The translations under genes were made by a program, and so were the position numbers. From NCBI RefSeq assembly GCF_009296165.1, contig NZ_VUAZ01000097.1:1-34731 (forward strand): DNA of 34,731 nt, read 5' to 3'. Shown in pieces: positions 10,343 through 18,045 of this stretch. The notes beneath the pieces are model-generated. The model was not told where the DNA came from and made no database searches. It was given only the letters and a program-made list of their open reading frames with translations. Positions within the stretch are counted from its first letter, which is position 1, and every line of letters begins with the position of its first letter. Source of the stretch: Pseudomonas kitaguniensis (GTDB lineage: Bacteria; Pseudomonadota; Gammaproteobacteria; Pseudomonadales; Pseudomonadaceae).

Positions 10343-10438
10343 AAATGTGGGAGCGGGCTTGCTCGCGAATGCGTAGTGTCAGTCACCAGATGTACTGACT
10401 GATACACCGCTTTCGCGAGCAAGCCCGCTGCCACATTT
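10343..10438. repeat. REPIN (paired inverted REP) after spuH
   Basis: Inward-facing REP arms AAATGTGGGAGCGGGCTTGC... (from 10343) and ...GCAAGCCCGCTGCCACATTT (to 10438), separated by a loop with its own inverted repeat (AGTGTCAGTC / GACTGATACA region). This is the bipartite structure of Pseudomonas REPINs. The right arm has G to T/A changes relative to a perfect copy. Placed between convergent genes, it may also serve as the 3-prime end structure of both transcripts. Confidence 0.85.
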
Positions 10439-10455
10439 GTCGCATTTCAAGTTGA

Positions 10456-11097
10456 TTATGCAGCCCACGGCGATGTGCGAATCACTTCCACAAAGTTCAT
10501 CGGCTTGAACCCCGGCTCCTGATCCACCAGCACATCGGTCTTCACGTTGCCAAACGTGGTTTGCGGACGATGGCGCAAGCCGTCGGCAAACGCGCAGATG
10601 ATGCATTCCTTGAACCCTTCACCGCGTGGGTGCGCATGCACCACGGCCTCGCGCTGCACGCTGGTAAACGCCGCATAGTCGATGCCCAGCACGTCCATCT
10701 CGACACCGGCGGTCACCAGCGCCACGGTTGGGCGCAGGTGCTGCGGCACACCCGGCGTGGTGTGCAAGGCAATGGCCAGCCATACCTGCTCGATGTCGTC
10801 ATCACTCAGCCCGTAAGGTTTGAGGAACGCCGCCGCCGCGTTGGCACCGTCCACTTCAAAGCGCTGGTTGTTACTGCGATGGCCTTCGATCAGGCCGAGG
10901 TCATGGAACATCGCGCCGACGTAGAGCAGCTCCGGGTTGTAAGCCAACTGCTGGCGTTCACCGCTCAAGGCGCCGAACAGGAATACGCGGCGGGAGTGGT
11001 GGTAGAGCAAATCGGTCTCGACGTCGCGGATGTATTCGGTGGTGGCCTTGGCCAAAGCGCTGTCGGGGATCTGGATGCCGGCGATGGTGGTGCTCAT
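10456..11097 (-). CDS. HD-domain metal-dependent hydrolase (cyanamide hydratase-like)
   Basis: 213-residue protein with an HD-superfamily fold: H34 in YHHSRRVFLFG, the HD pair 65-66 in GAMFHDLGLIEGH, and H112 in ALHTTPG. Together these give the metal-binding set. The YHHSRR...FHDLG...HTTPG layout resembles Ddi2/Ddi3-type cyanamide hydratases and related bacterial HD proteins, not nucleotide phosphohydrolases, but the substrate is not known. The start at 11097 has AGAGGAG seven bases upstream. It is divergent from the GlxA-type regulator gene, which may control it. Confidence 0.75.
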   Translation of the reverse strand: MSTTIAGIQIPDSALAKATTEYIRDVETDLLYHHSRRVFLFGALSGERQQLAYNPELLYVGAMFHDLGLIEGHRSNNQRFEVDGANAAAAFLKPYGLSDDDIEQVWLAIALHTTPGVPQHLRPTVALVTAGVEMDVLGIDYAAFTSVQREAVVHAHPRGEGFKECIICAFADGLRHRPQTTFGNVKTDVLVDQEPGFKPMNFVEVIRTSPWAA

Positions 11098-11216
11098 GGG
11101 CGTGCTCCTCTGGAAAGCATCCAGTCTGGTCGCCCGCCCGCGACGCGGCCACCGCTACGAGGGTGCGAACCCGGCCAATGTGCTGCCACATCGTGCCAAG
11201 GCTGTACTCGGTCAAA

Positions 11217-11302
11217 TGTGCGAGCTGGCTTGCCTGCGCCAGCATCACCTCGGTATACCTGATGGACCGAGTCGCTTGCATCGCAGGCAAGCCAGCCCCA
11301 CA
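11217..11302. repeat. Variant REPIN between HD gene and GlxA-type regulator
   Basis: Arms TGTGCGAGCTGGCTTGCCTGCG and CGCAGGCAAGCCAGCCCCACA are inverted and differ from the GAGCGGGCTTGCTCGCGA class seen in the other copies. The loop (CACCTCGGTATACCTGATGG) resembles the loop of the copies at 21511 and 23688, in the opposite orientation. Confidence 0.75.
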
Positions 11303-11338
11303 GGGTTTTGCGTTCGCCCCGGACATAAAGGTCTACCC

Positions 11339-12304
11339 ATGCAAAAAACCGTTGGCATCCTGATCTTTCCCGGCGTGCAGGCGCTGGACGTTACCGGGCC
11401 TATGGATGTGTTTTGCGAGGCCAACCGCTTTTTGCCGCCGCAGGACCATTACCAGTTGGAAGTGATTGGCCTCGGCCACGGCAGCATGGCGGCTTCCAAC
11501 GGTTTGTCGCTGCAAGCCCATCGGCATTACAGCGAGGCCCTGCACGCCTATGACCTGCTGCTGGTGGCTGGCGGCCCGCAGTTGCCCTTCGAAGATTTCG
11601 GCGCGGTGTTTGATGCCTGGCTGCGCGGCGCAACCGCACGGGCGCAGCGCTTCGGTTCGATCTGCAACGGCGCGTTCATGCTGGCCCGCGCCGGGTTGCT
11701 GGAGGGTAAAACCGTCACCACGCATTGGAACGATGCGGCTGCGCTGGCGCGCATGTGCCCTGCGGCTCAGGTCGACGCCGACCGCCTCTACGTGCAGGAC
11801 GGCAACCTCTATACCTCGGCCGGGGTCACGGCGGGTATCGACCTGTCGCTGTACCTGGTGGCGCAGGACCACGGCCCGGAAGTGGCGTTGAGCGTGGCCA
11901 AGCGCTTGGTGGTGTTCACCCAGCGTGCGGGCGGGCAGTCGCAGTTCAGCCCGTTTCTTGCGCCCCACGCCGACACCACCTCGGCGGTGGCGCGGGTGCA
12001 GTTGTACGTGTTGGCCAACCTGACCGGCGATTTGAGCATTGCCGACCTGGCCAAGGCCGCGAATATGAGCGCGCGTAATTTTTCCCGGGTGTTTGCCCGT
12101 GAGGCACGCATCACCCCGGCGGAATTTGTCGAGCGCGCGCGGGTGGACGCGGCGCGGGTGATGCTCGAAAGCAGCCCCGCACCGCTGAAAACCGTGGCCT
12201 ATCAATGCGGGTTTCGCGACGCCCAGCACATGCGCAGCGTGTTCAACCGCCGGCTCGGCGTGACGCCGCAACAGTTCCGGCTCAACTTCGCGGCCCCGGT
12301 GTAG
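11339..12304 (+). CDS. GlxA family transcriptional regulator (DJ-1/PfpI + AraC HTH)
   Basis: 321-residue transcription factor. Residues 1-170 form a DJ-1/PfpI (class I amidotransferase-like) ligand domain with the nucleophile-elbow cysteine C109 in GSICNGAFML and H129 in TVTTHWND. Residues about 225-320 are an AraC-type double helix-turn-helix (LSIADLAKAANMSARNFSRV and VAYQCGFRDAQHMRSVFNRR). Relatives such as CdhR, GbdR and ArgR sense amines or amino acids in pseudomonads; the ligand here is unknown. The frame is open upstream to 11030, but that would run through a REPIN and the divergent gene. The ATG at 11339 begins the conserved MQKTVGILIFPGVQ and has AAAGG upstream. It could control the divergent HD gene. 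Confidence 0.87.
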   Translation: MQKTVGILIFPGVQALDVTGPMDVFCEANRFLPPQDHYQLEVIGLGHGSMAASNGLSLQAHRHYSEALHAYDLLLVAGGPQLPFEDFGAVFDAWLRGATARAQRFGSICNGAFMLARAGLLEGKTVTTHWNDAAALARMCPAAQVDADRLYVQDGNLYTSAGVTAGIDLSLYLVAQDHGPEVALSVAKRLVVFTQRAGGQSQFSPFLAPHADTTSAVARVQLYVLANLTGDLSIADLAKAANMSARNFSRVFAREARITPAEFVERARVDAARVMLESSPAPLKTVAYQCGFRDAQHMRSVFNRRLGVTPQQFRLNFAAPV

Positions 12305-12310
12305 CGCCAG

Positions 12311-14665
12311 CTATCGGGCAGGCAACAGCTTCAGCGTGCCGCGCGTGTTGGCGGTAACTTCTTCATCGGTGATGTGCGCTTGTTCGTAGCCGCCTTCGAT
12401 ATAGGTTTGCGCCTGGTCGCCGTAGTGCGAATCAAACGGCACGCCGCTTTGGCCCACCGGGTTGATGGTCAGGGCGTGGGCCGGGTCGGCGAAGTCGATC
12501 AGGCGGCGCGTTGATGGGCCGTAAGTCACCGGCCAGGGCGCCGGGCCAATGGTGGCCGACTGGTTGTTTGGCACTTCGTGTGTGCCGGGAGCAGGGAACG
12601 GGCCGACGTTGAAGATGAGGTCGAGCGGCTTTTGCATGCCCAGCGGGTGGCCGTGAGTCAGGGTGTGCGCCTTGCCCCATTGCCACTGAGTCGTGTCGCT
12701 GCCGAAGGTGCCAGTCAGATGCGCAACGCTGTTGTCCCACGCGCGTTTCACGGTGTCGGCGCGCGCGCCGCCCCACCATGGCGAGTCCGGCGAGGCAGCC
12801 AGGCGAGGCAACGCAGCGTCGATCAGGCGACTGCTGAGCAGGGTCTTGAACATGCCATCACCGAGTTTGCGGTGGAAGGTCGCATCGGCGAGGTTAAACA
12901 AGAACTGGTTGAACAACGTGGCGCTGGTCGAGTTCAGTGGGTAGTCACCTTTCCAGGCGGCCAATTGTTCCACCCACTGCAACTGCGCCGGGTCCTTGAC
13001 CACCTCGCGCAGCACCGGCAACAGCGGTGCCAGCAAGCGCGGGCCATAGGCAGTGGTGGTGCCCAGTTGCACGGCCTGGCTGTTGTTCACGTCCCACTTC
13101 ACACGCTTGTCGCTCAACTGCGTATTCAACTGCTGGCCACGGTCGGCGAGGTTGTAATAACCGGGTATTTCCATGCCGGTGGGCGAGACCGGCTGGGCGT
13201 TGGCCGACACCACATAACCCCGCGCCGGGTTTTCTTCCTGCGGGTTGGCGCTGAATGGGTAGAAGCCCAGCTTGTCGGCCTGCGCGGTGCTGCCGTCAAG
13301 GATGAAACCGGGGTTGACCCCAGCCGGCCGGATCGGCAACTGCGCCGCCGCCCACCAGCCGATGTCGCCCTTGGCATTTGCCCACACGATATTCAGGCCA
13401 GGCGCCGAGACCTTGGCCGCCGCCGCACGTGCTTTGGCCAGGGTGTCGGCACGGTTGAGCTGGTAAAACCCTTCGAGGATCGGGTTTTCGGTGTCGAGAA
13501 ACGCCCACCACATCGCGATCGGCGTGTTGCCCGCGTTCTCGCCGAGCACGTCGTTGATGATCGGGCCGTGGGGCGAGCTGCGCAGGGTCAGTGTCACCGG
13601 CGCCTGACCTTTGACGGCAATTTGCTGCTCGCTGCTGGTCATGTCGACCCATTGGTCGTGGTACCTGACCTGATTGGGATTGTCCGGGTTGACCTTTTCA
13701 GCGATCAGGTCGAGGTCATCGTTCTGGAACATGGTCAGGCTCCAGCCGAAATCCAGGTTGTGCCCCAGGAACGCGACCGGCACCAGTGCGTTGTGATAGC
13801 CGTAGAGTTCAAAGCCCGGCGCCGATAGCTGGGCCTCGTACCACACCGACGGCACCGAAAAACGGATATGCGGGTCGCCCGCCAGCAACGGTTTGCCGCT
13901 CTTGGTACGGCTGCCGCTGATTGCCCACGCATTGCTGCCCTCGAACTGCGGCAAGCCGTTGTCGGCCAGCGCCTGTTCGCTCAAGGACGCGAGGGCACCG
14001 AGGGTTTTCCAGTCGTTGGCCGCCAGGTTCAGCGCACCTTTGGCTTGCCAGTCGAGGTCGAAGACTTTCAGGTAGTCGCTGCCCAACTGGTCGCGCATGT
14101 AAGTCAGCAGCGGTTCGCTACGAAACGCGGCGGCAAAGCTGTACGCCATGTACCCGGCGACGCTGATGGTGTCCTCGGCGGTAAATGGCCGCTTGGTGAT
14201 GCCCAATGCGTCGAACTCTATCGGGCTGGCGTGGCTGTCCTGATATTGGTTGATGCCGTCCAGGTAGGCTTGTAATGCCTTCCATGCGTTCGAATCGTGG
14301 TCGATGTGTTCGACGTAACTCAAGGCGCGCTCACGAATGCGCAGGCTGCGAAACAACTTGTCGGTCTGCAGCACCTTCGGCCCCAGCACTTCGGCCAGCT
14401 CGCCACGCGCCAGGCGGCGCATGATTTCCATCTGGAACAGCCGGTCCTGCGCCTGCACATAGCCCAGGGCGCGATACAGGTCGGCCTCGTTCTCGGCGCG
14501 GATGTGCGGCACGCCACGCTCGTCGTAGCGCACCGTGACCGAGCCTTGCAGGTTAGCCAGTTTAACGGTGCCCTGGCGGGTGGGTTGCTTGCTGTAGATA
14601 TACCCGCCGGCGCAGGCGATGAGGACTGCAATCAGGATTGCGAACACGGTCAGGCTGCGTTTCAT
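12311..14665 (-). CDS. hacB: Penicillin acylase family Ntn-hydrolase, HacB-like AHL acylase
   Basis: 784-residue precursor of an N-terminal-nucleophile amidohydrolase. It has a membrane-spanning or signal segment at the N terminus (LTVFAILIAVLIACAGGYIY), an alpha-chain region with YVQAQDRLFQMEIMRR, then the self-cleavage site before the catalytic serine S244 in EGSNAWAISG, which starts the beta chain. Conserved beta-chain pieces include AGDPHIRF, SVWYEA, and the asparagine-containing VPNNQSATIGP near the C terminus. HacB (PA0305) lies next to the spu genes in P. aeruginosa and cleaves acyl-homoserine lactones; the same position here supports the name, but the substrate is inferred. ATG 14665 is preferred over a TTG at 14683 because AAGGA lies seven bases before it. 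Confidence 0.8.
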   Translation of the reverse strand: MKRSLTVFAILIAVLIACAGGYIYSKQPTRQGTVKLANLQGSVTVRYDERGVPHIRAENEADLYRALGYVQAQDRLFQMEIMRRLARGELAEVLGPKVLQTDKLFRSLRIRERALSYVEHIDHDSNAWKALQAYLDGINQYQDSHASPIEFDALGITKRPFTAEDTISVAGYMAYSFAAAFRSEPLLTYMRDQLGSDYLKVFDLDWQAKGALNLAANDWKTLGALASLSEQALADNGLPQFEGSNAWAISGSRTKSGKPLLAGDPHIRFSVPSVWYEAQLSAPGFELYGYHNALVPVAFLGHNLDFGWSLTMFQNDDLDLIAEKVNPDNPNQVRYHDQWVDMTSSEQQIAVKGQAPVTLTLRSSPHGPIINDVLGENAGNTPIAMWWAFLDTENPILEGFYQLNRADTLAKARAAAAKVSAPGLNIVWANAKGDIGWWAAAQLPIRPAGVNPGFILDGSTAQADKLGFYPFSANPQEENPARGYVVSANAQPVSPTGMEIPGYYNLADRGQQLNTQLSDKRVKWDVNNSQAVQLGTTTAYGPRLLAPLLPVLREVVKDPAQLQWVEQLAAWKGDYPLNSTSATLFNQFLFNLADATFHRKLGDGMFKTLLSSRLIDAALPRLAASPDSPWWGGARADTVKRAWDNSVAHLTGTFGSDTTQWQWGKAHTLTHGHPLGMQKPLDLIFNVGPFPAPGTHEVPNNQSATIGPAPWPVTYGPSTRRLIDFADPAHALTINPVGQSGVPFDSHYGDQAQTYIEGGYEQAHITDEEVTANTRGTLKLLPAR

Positions 14666-14830
14666 GGACGGTCCTTGAGTCAATCACCTTGGAGGTCGGC
14701 TGAGTCTAATGGGTTTGGTGGGTGCTGAGGAGCCGCTGAGCGCGCGATGCGTATCGCCGACAGCCGAGGTTCAAGTGGGCTGCACCCCGAAGAGGCTATT
14801 ATCGCGCCGGTCATCTTTGAGCTTTTTGCC

Positions 14831-15937
14831 ATGACTTGCGCCCTGCAACCTATGCCAGACCCCAGCCCGCCCGAGGCTGCCTACGCGTGCTGCCTGGAAG
14901 CGCACTCGCTGATCGCACACTTTTTGCAGCATCCGCCGCTAGGCTTTGACACGCGGCTATCCGACCAGGGCCTGCCGTATTTTTTCACGCCGTTTGACCT
15001 GTTGACCACCGCCGACGACGCGTTGGTAAAGCGCGTTCGCGGCTGGCCGGGGTATCGGTTTTGGCATGCCTGGCTGCGTGTCGACAGCTGCTTTGTGGGC
15101 ACCACGGTCAGCGAATACTCACCGTTCCCTGAAGGTGTGCCGCCGCAGGCGCTCGCGCAGTGGCTGCACGATGAGTGCGCCCCGCAGCGCAAACTCACCG
15201 TGATCAAAGACCTGCCGTGCAACTCGCCGCTGCTCAGCGACGCCGACAACCGCTACGCGCAAGCCTTGACCGATGAGTGCAGCCGGCGCGGTTTCATCAG
15301 CGTGCAAGGCCAGGCGCTGGCGTATGTGCCGATCAACTTCGGCAGCATCGACGAATACCTGGCGCGCTTGTCCCACAGCCGTCGCCGCAATATCCGACGC
15401 AAACTGCGCAGCCGTGAGGCACTGCGCGTGGAAGTGTTAAACACCGGCGATGCGCGCTTTAACGATGACGCTTGGCTGGCGCAGTTGTATGCGCTGTACA
15501 AGGCGGTGTACGACCAGAGCGAGATCCATTTTGACCTGCTGACGGCTGAGTTTTTCAGCGCCTTGCTCAGAGACGCCGGCAGCAACGGGCGCGTGTTCTG
15601 CTATTGGCACTGCGACCAATTGATCGGCTACAACCTGTGTTACGTCGAGGGCGGCAAGTTGCTCGATAAGTACATCGGCCTGAATTACCCGCTGGCGCTG
15701 GAATTCAACCTGTACGTCGTCAGTTGGTTTGTGAACCTTGAGTACGCGCTGGCCAAAGGGCTGAGTTTTTATGTGGCGGGCTGGACCGACCCACAGGTCA
15801 AGGCCAGCCTCGGCGCCGACTTTACCTTTACCCGCCATCTGGTCTGGGTGCGCAACCCGTTGTTGCGCAAGCTGGGCAAGCGTTTGCGTCACCACTTTGA
15901 AAGCGATACCCAATGGCACCAGGAGCAATCCGCATGA
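14831..15937 (+). CDS. GNAT-fold acyltransferase (BioF2/FemAB-like)
   Basis: About 368 residues. The C-terminal two-thirds look like a FemAB/BioF2-like GNAT domain: a basic helix LSHSRRRNIRRKLRSREALR, then an acceptor-binding half and the GRVFCYWHCDQLIGYNLCYV strand pair, ending with GWTDPQVKASLGADF. Such enzymes acylate amines, sugars or peptides; the substrate here is not known. Cysteine is frequent in the N-terminal half. Several in-frame starts exist (14747, 14831, 14852) and none has a strong ribosome site; 14831 is a compromise. The stop overlaps the next gene by ATGA, so the two products are translationally coupled and probably act in one pathway. Confidence 0.65.
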   Translation: MTCALQPMPDPSPPEAAYACCLEAHSLIAHFLQHPPLGFDTRLSDQGLPYFFTPFDLLTTADDALVKRVRGWPGYRFWHAWLRVDSCFVGTTVSEYSPFPEGVPPQALAQWLHDECAPQRKLTVIKDLPCNSPLLSDADNRYAQALTDECSRRGFISVQGQALAYVPINFGSIDEYLARLSHSRRRNIRRKLRSREALRVEVLNTGDARFNDDAWLAQLYALYKAVYDQSEIHFDLLTAEFFSALLRDAGSNGRVFCYWHCDQLIGYNLCYVEGGKLLDKYIGLNYPLALEFNLYVVSWFVNLEYALAKGLSFYVAGWTDPQVKASLGADFTFTRHLVWVRNPLLRKLGKRLRHHFESDTQWHQEQSA

Positions 15938-16815
15938 GCCAGGCGCTAACGCCGCTGATTCTGGATTTTGATGGCGCCGTCAGTGACATCCCCGGCGCGC
16001 TCACCTTGCCGTTGCAGGCCTGGCAGGAAAAGATCCGCTTCGGCTGCCGTTGGGCGCAATTCAAGCAGTTGGAGGCCGCCCTGCACGCGCAAATACCCCG
16101 CGACCATGGCTGTGTGTTTACCGGCAGCGGCGATTATCACCACCTTAGCCAACTGTTGTTGAACCGCCTGCCCACGCAGCAGAAATTCCAACTGATTATT
16201 TGCGACAACCATCCCGACAACATGCGCTACCCGTTTGGTATCCACTGCGGCTCGTGGGTCTACTGGGCCAGCCGGTTGCCGCAGGTGGAACACGTGCATG
16301 TGCTGGGCATCGGCTCGCAGGATATTAGTCTGGGCCATGCGTGGGAAAATCACTGGTCGCCGCTGCTCAAGCGCAAGCTCACCTATTGGAACATCAACGT
16401 CGACACGCGCTGGATGAACTGGGTCGGCGCCGGTCGCAGCAATCGCGCCTTCAGCCATGCGGATGAGCTGATGGGCGCGTTTTTGGCGCAGTTTGATCGT
16501 TCGCTGCCGGTTTACCTGTCCATCGATAAAGACGTGCTGAGCCCGCAGGTGGTGAACACCAATTGGGACCAGGGTGAATTCCTGGAGCAGCATTTGACCG
16601 ACCTGATCAGCGCCTGCGAGGGCAAGATCATCGGCGCGGACATCACCGGCGATGTGTCCGAATACCACTATCAAAGCGCGTTCAAGCGTTGGCTGAGTGC
16701 GAGTGACGGCCAAGTCGCGTTGCCGCCAGACCAGGTGCTGATTTGGCAGCGGCAACAGAATGCGCTGAATACGCGGCTGGTCAGCCAGATCCATCAAGGC
16801 TGGGCCGCGAGGTAG
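15934..16815 (+). CDS. Arginase/ureohydrolase-fold enzyme
   Basis: 293 residues with the binuclear-metal motifs of the arginase/agmatinase/deacetylase fold: GSGDYHHLS (GD at 66-67, His 69-70), DNHPD (91-95, canonical DxHxD) and SIDKDVLSP (196-204, canonical SxDxDxxDP but with Ser for the last Asp). The following NTNWDQGE matches the family block after the second metal motif. All expected metal ligands are present, so an active hydrolase on a guanidino, amidino or acylated amine is likely. It is too divergent to name as SpeB, GbuA or RocF. It overlaps the upstream acyltransferase gene by four bases and ends 12 bases before the convergent transporter pair. Confidence 0.7.
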   Translation: MSQALTPLILDFDGAVSDIPGALTLPLQAWQEKIRFGCRWAQFKQLEAALHAQIPRDHGCVFTGSGDYHHLSQLLLNRLPTQQKFQLIICDNHPDNMRYPFGIHCGSWVYWASRLPQVEHVHVLGIGSQDISLGHAWENHWSPLLKRKLTYWNINVDTRWMNWVGAGRSNRAFSHADELMGAFLAQFDRSLPVYLSIDKDVLSPQVVNTNWDQGEFLEQHLTDLISACEGKIIGADITGDVSEYHYQSAFKRWLSASDGQVALPPDQVLIWQRQQNALNTRLVSQIHQGWAAR

Positions 16816-16827
16816 GCGGCCTGCCGT

Positions 16828-17238
16828 TTACGACGCCGAGGTTTCCAGCGCCGTCTCGGCCGTTTTGTCCTGCGGGGTTTCCTGGCGCGCCAGGCAAAGA
16901 ATGCCCGCCACGATCAGCAGGCCGCCGATGACTTTAGGCAGGGTGAGGGTGTCGTTGAACAGCCAGACAGACACCAGCGTCACGCTGATCAGCTCCAGGT
17001 AGGAGGCCGCAAACGCCGGGCCGATGGGCGCGTGCTTCATCAGCGTCATCCAGGTGAAAAAGGCGCCGATATAGCCGACAAACGCGCCGTAGATCCATGG
17101 ATGGCCGAACACGCGGGCCAGCCACGCCACATCCATCGTCAACGGCTCGGCATGCATCGAGGCGTATTTGAAGCTGACCTGCGCCAGGGTGTCGAAAAAA
17201 ATCAGTGATAAAAAGCCGAGGATATAAAAGCGTTTCAT
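16828..17238 (-). CDS. DMT-superfamily half-transporter B (EamA/SMR-like, four helices)
   Basis: 136 residues with four hydrophobic helices: FYILGFLSLIFFDTLAQVSF, a second around WIYGAFVGYIGAFFTWMTLM, then AAYLELISV-type and VIGGLLIVAGILCLA segments. It is a single EamA repeat, the size of SMR and ArnE/ArnF/MdtI/MdtJ proteins, and ends in a soluble acidic tail. The chosen ATG at 17238 shares one base with the stop of the upstream half-transporter (TAATG). A start further upstream at 17412 would lie inside that gene. The two almost certainly form a heterodimer. Substrate unknown; the SMR pair MdtIJ exports spermidine in E. coli, which is suggestive given the region but not evidence. Confidence 0.7.
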   Translation of the reverse strand: MKRFYILGFLSLIFFDTLAQVSFKYASMHAEPLTMDVAWLARVFGHPWIYGAFVGYIGAFFTWMTLMKHAPIGPAFAASYLELISVTLVSVWLFNDTLTLPKVIGGLLIVAGILCLARQETPQDKTAETALETSAS

Positions 17239-17594
17239 TATTCGAACCCTACGACGACGGTGCCCAAGGCGATCAGCAAGATGCCGATCAACCGCCATTT
17301 GGTCAGGCTTTCCTTGAACCACAGGCGGCCGGCAATCATGATCACCACGATGTTGAATGACCCCAGCATCACGGCCACCGACAACGGCACCAGTGACAGA
17401 AACGCCAGCCACAACACGAACTCGAACACGTAGAGGCCGATGCCGATCCAGAACCAGGCGCGCACTAGCATGTGGCGCCAGTGGGCCATGCCGGAGAACT
17501 CGGCGCTGTTGGTGGCGGCGGCCTTGAAGGCGAGTTGGCCGGACGTATCAACGATGACGTTGAGTATCCAGAGGATGAAGGTTAATTGGCTCAT
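17238..17594 (-). CDS. DMT-superfamily half-transporter A (EamA/SMR-like, four helices)
   Basis: 118 residues almost entirely membrane-embedded in four helices: LTFILWILNVIVDTSGQLAF, a central WFWIGIGLYVFEFVLWLAFL, VPLSVAVMLGSFNIVVIMIA, and WRLIGILLIALGTVVVGFE. The DTSGQLAFK segment parallels DTLAQVSFK of its partner, so the genes arose by duplication of one half-unit. AGGA sits a few bases ahead of the start. It is the first gene of the two-gene unit, translated with its partner by TAATG overlap, and is convergent with the acyltransferase/arginase-fold pair. Confidence 0.7.
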   Translation of the reverse strand: MSQLTFILWILNVIVDTSGQLAFKAAATNSAEFSGMAHWRHMLVRAWFWIGIGLYVFEFVLWLAFLSLVPLSVAVMLGSFNIVVIMIAGRLWFKESLTKWRLIGILLIALGTVVVGFE

Positions 17595-17772
17595 GTGTTC
17601 CTGTCGTTGGCTTACAATCGCGCTGAAAGCCTACGATACCGCAGCCTGCCGACCGGGTGACTGGAGTTTGCCGGTCGAACAGCCTGCGTTCAGTTTGGCG
17701 AGTAAGCCCCTCGCATGAAATCATCCGCGTCGATTGTTGAATCAATAAATATTTCCATTTAGTTAAAGTCGT

Positions 17773-18045
17773 TCAGTCCAGGTTAAATTTCCGTAGGGTG
17801 GACTGTACCTCTAATTTCAAATGCTTTTCGTCCAGTTCGCTTTCTCTACGGTTAGCATCAGGATTAAAAGAATCTGCAAGTACAAAAATGCTGGATGCAC
17901 ACTCTGAGATGTTTATCTCGTCGTGTTTTAGCCTGTCTGTGTCGCGCTCATTGCTCCACTGAGCGATGTAGGTATCAGCGAAAGCTTCTGCAGAGACGAC
18001 GCTATTGGAAAATCTGCGCGCTAAATTAATCAGGTCCATGCTCAT
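17773..18045 (-). CDS. Colicin D-type immunity protein for the adjacent bacteriocin
   Basis: 90-residue acidic, helical protein resembling the colicin D immunity family (Colicin_immun): LINLARRFSNSVVSAEAFAD at the start and the strongly conserved SSIFVLADSFNPDANRRESE block ending in ELDEKHLKLEVQSTLRK. In the family the acidic surface covers the basic tRNase active site and protects the producer. Its ATG overlaps the toxin stop (ATGA) with GGAG seven bases upstream, so it is made together with the toxin. Lower GC than the flanking chromosome, like the toxin end. Confidence 0.85.
   Translation of the reverse strand: MSMDLINLARRFSNSVVSAEAFADTYIAQWSNERDTDRLKHDEINISECASSIFVLADSFNPDANRRESELDEKHLKLEVQSTLRKFNLD

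Noticed and set aside
12578..13828. 416-codon open frame antisense to the acylase gene
   Set aside because: Shadow of hacB; no domain or start signal.
14666..14683. TTG start for the acylase six codons upstream
   Set aside because: ATG 14665 has a better-spaced AAGGA and begins the basic residues before the membrane segment.
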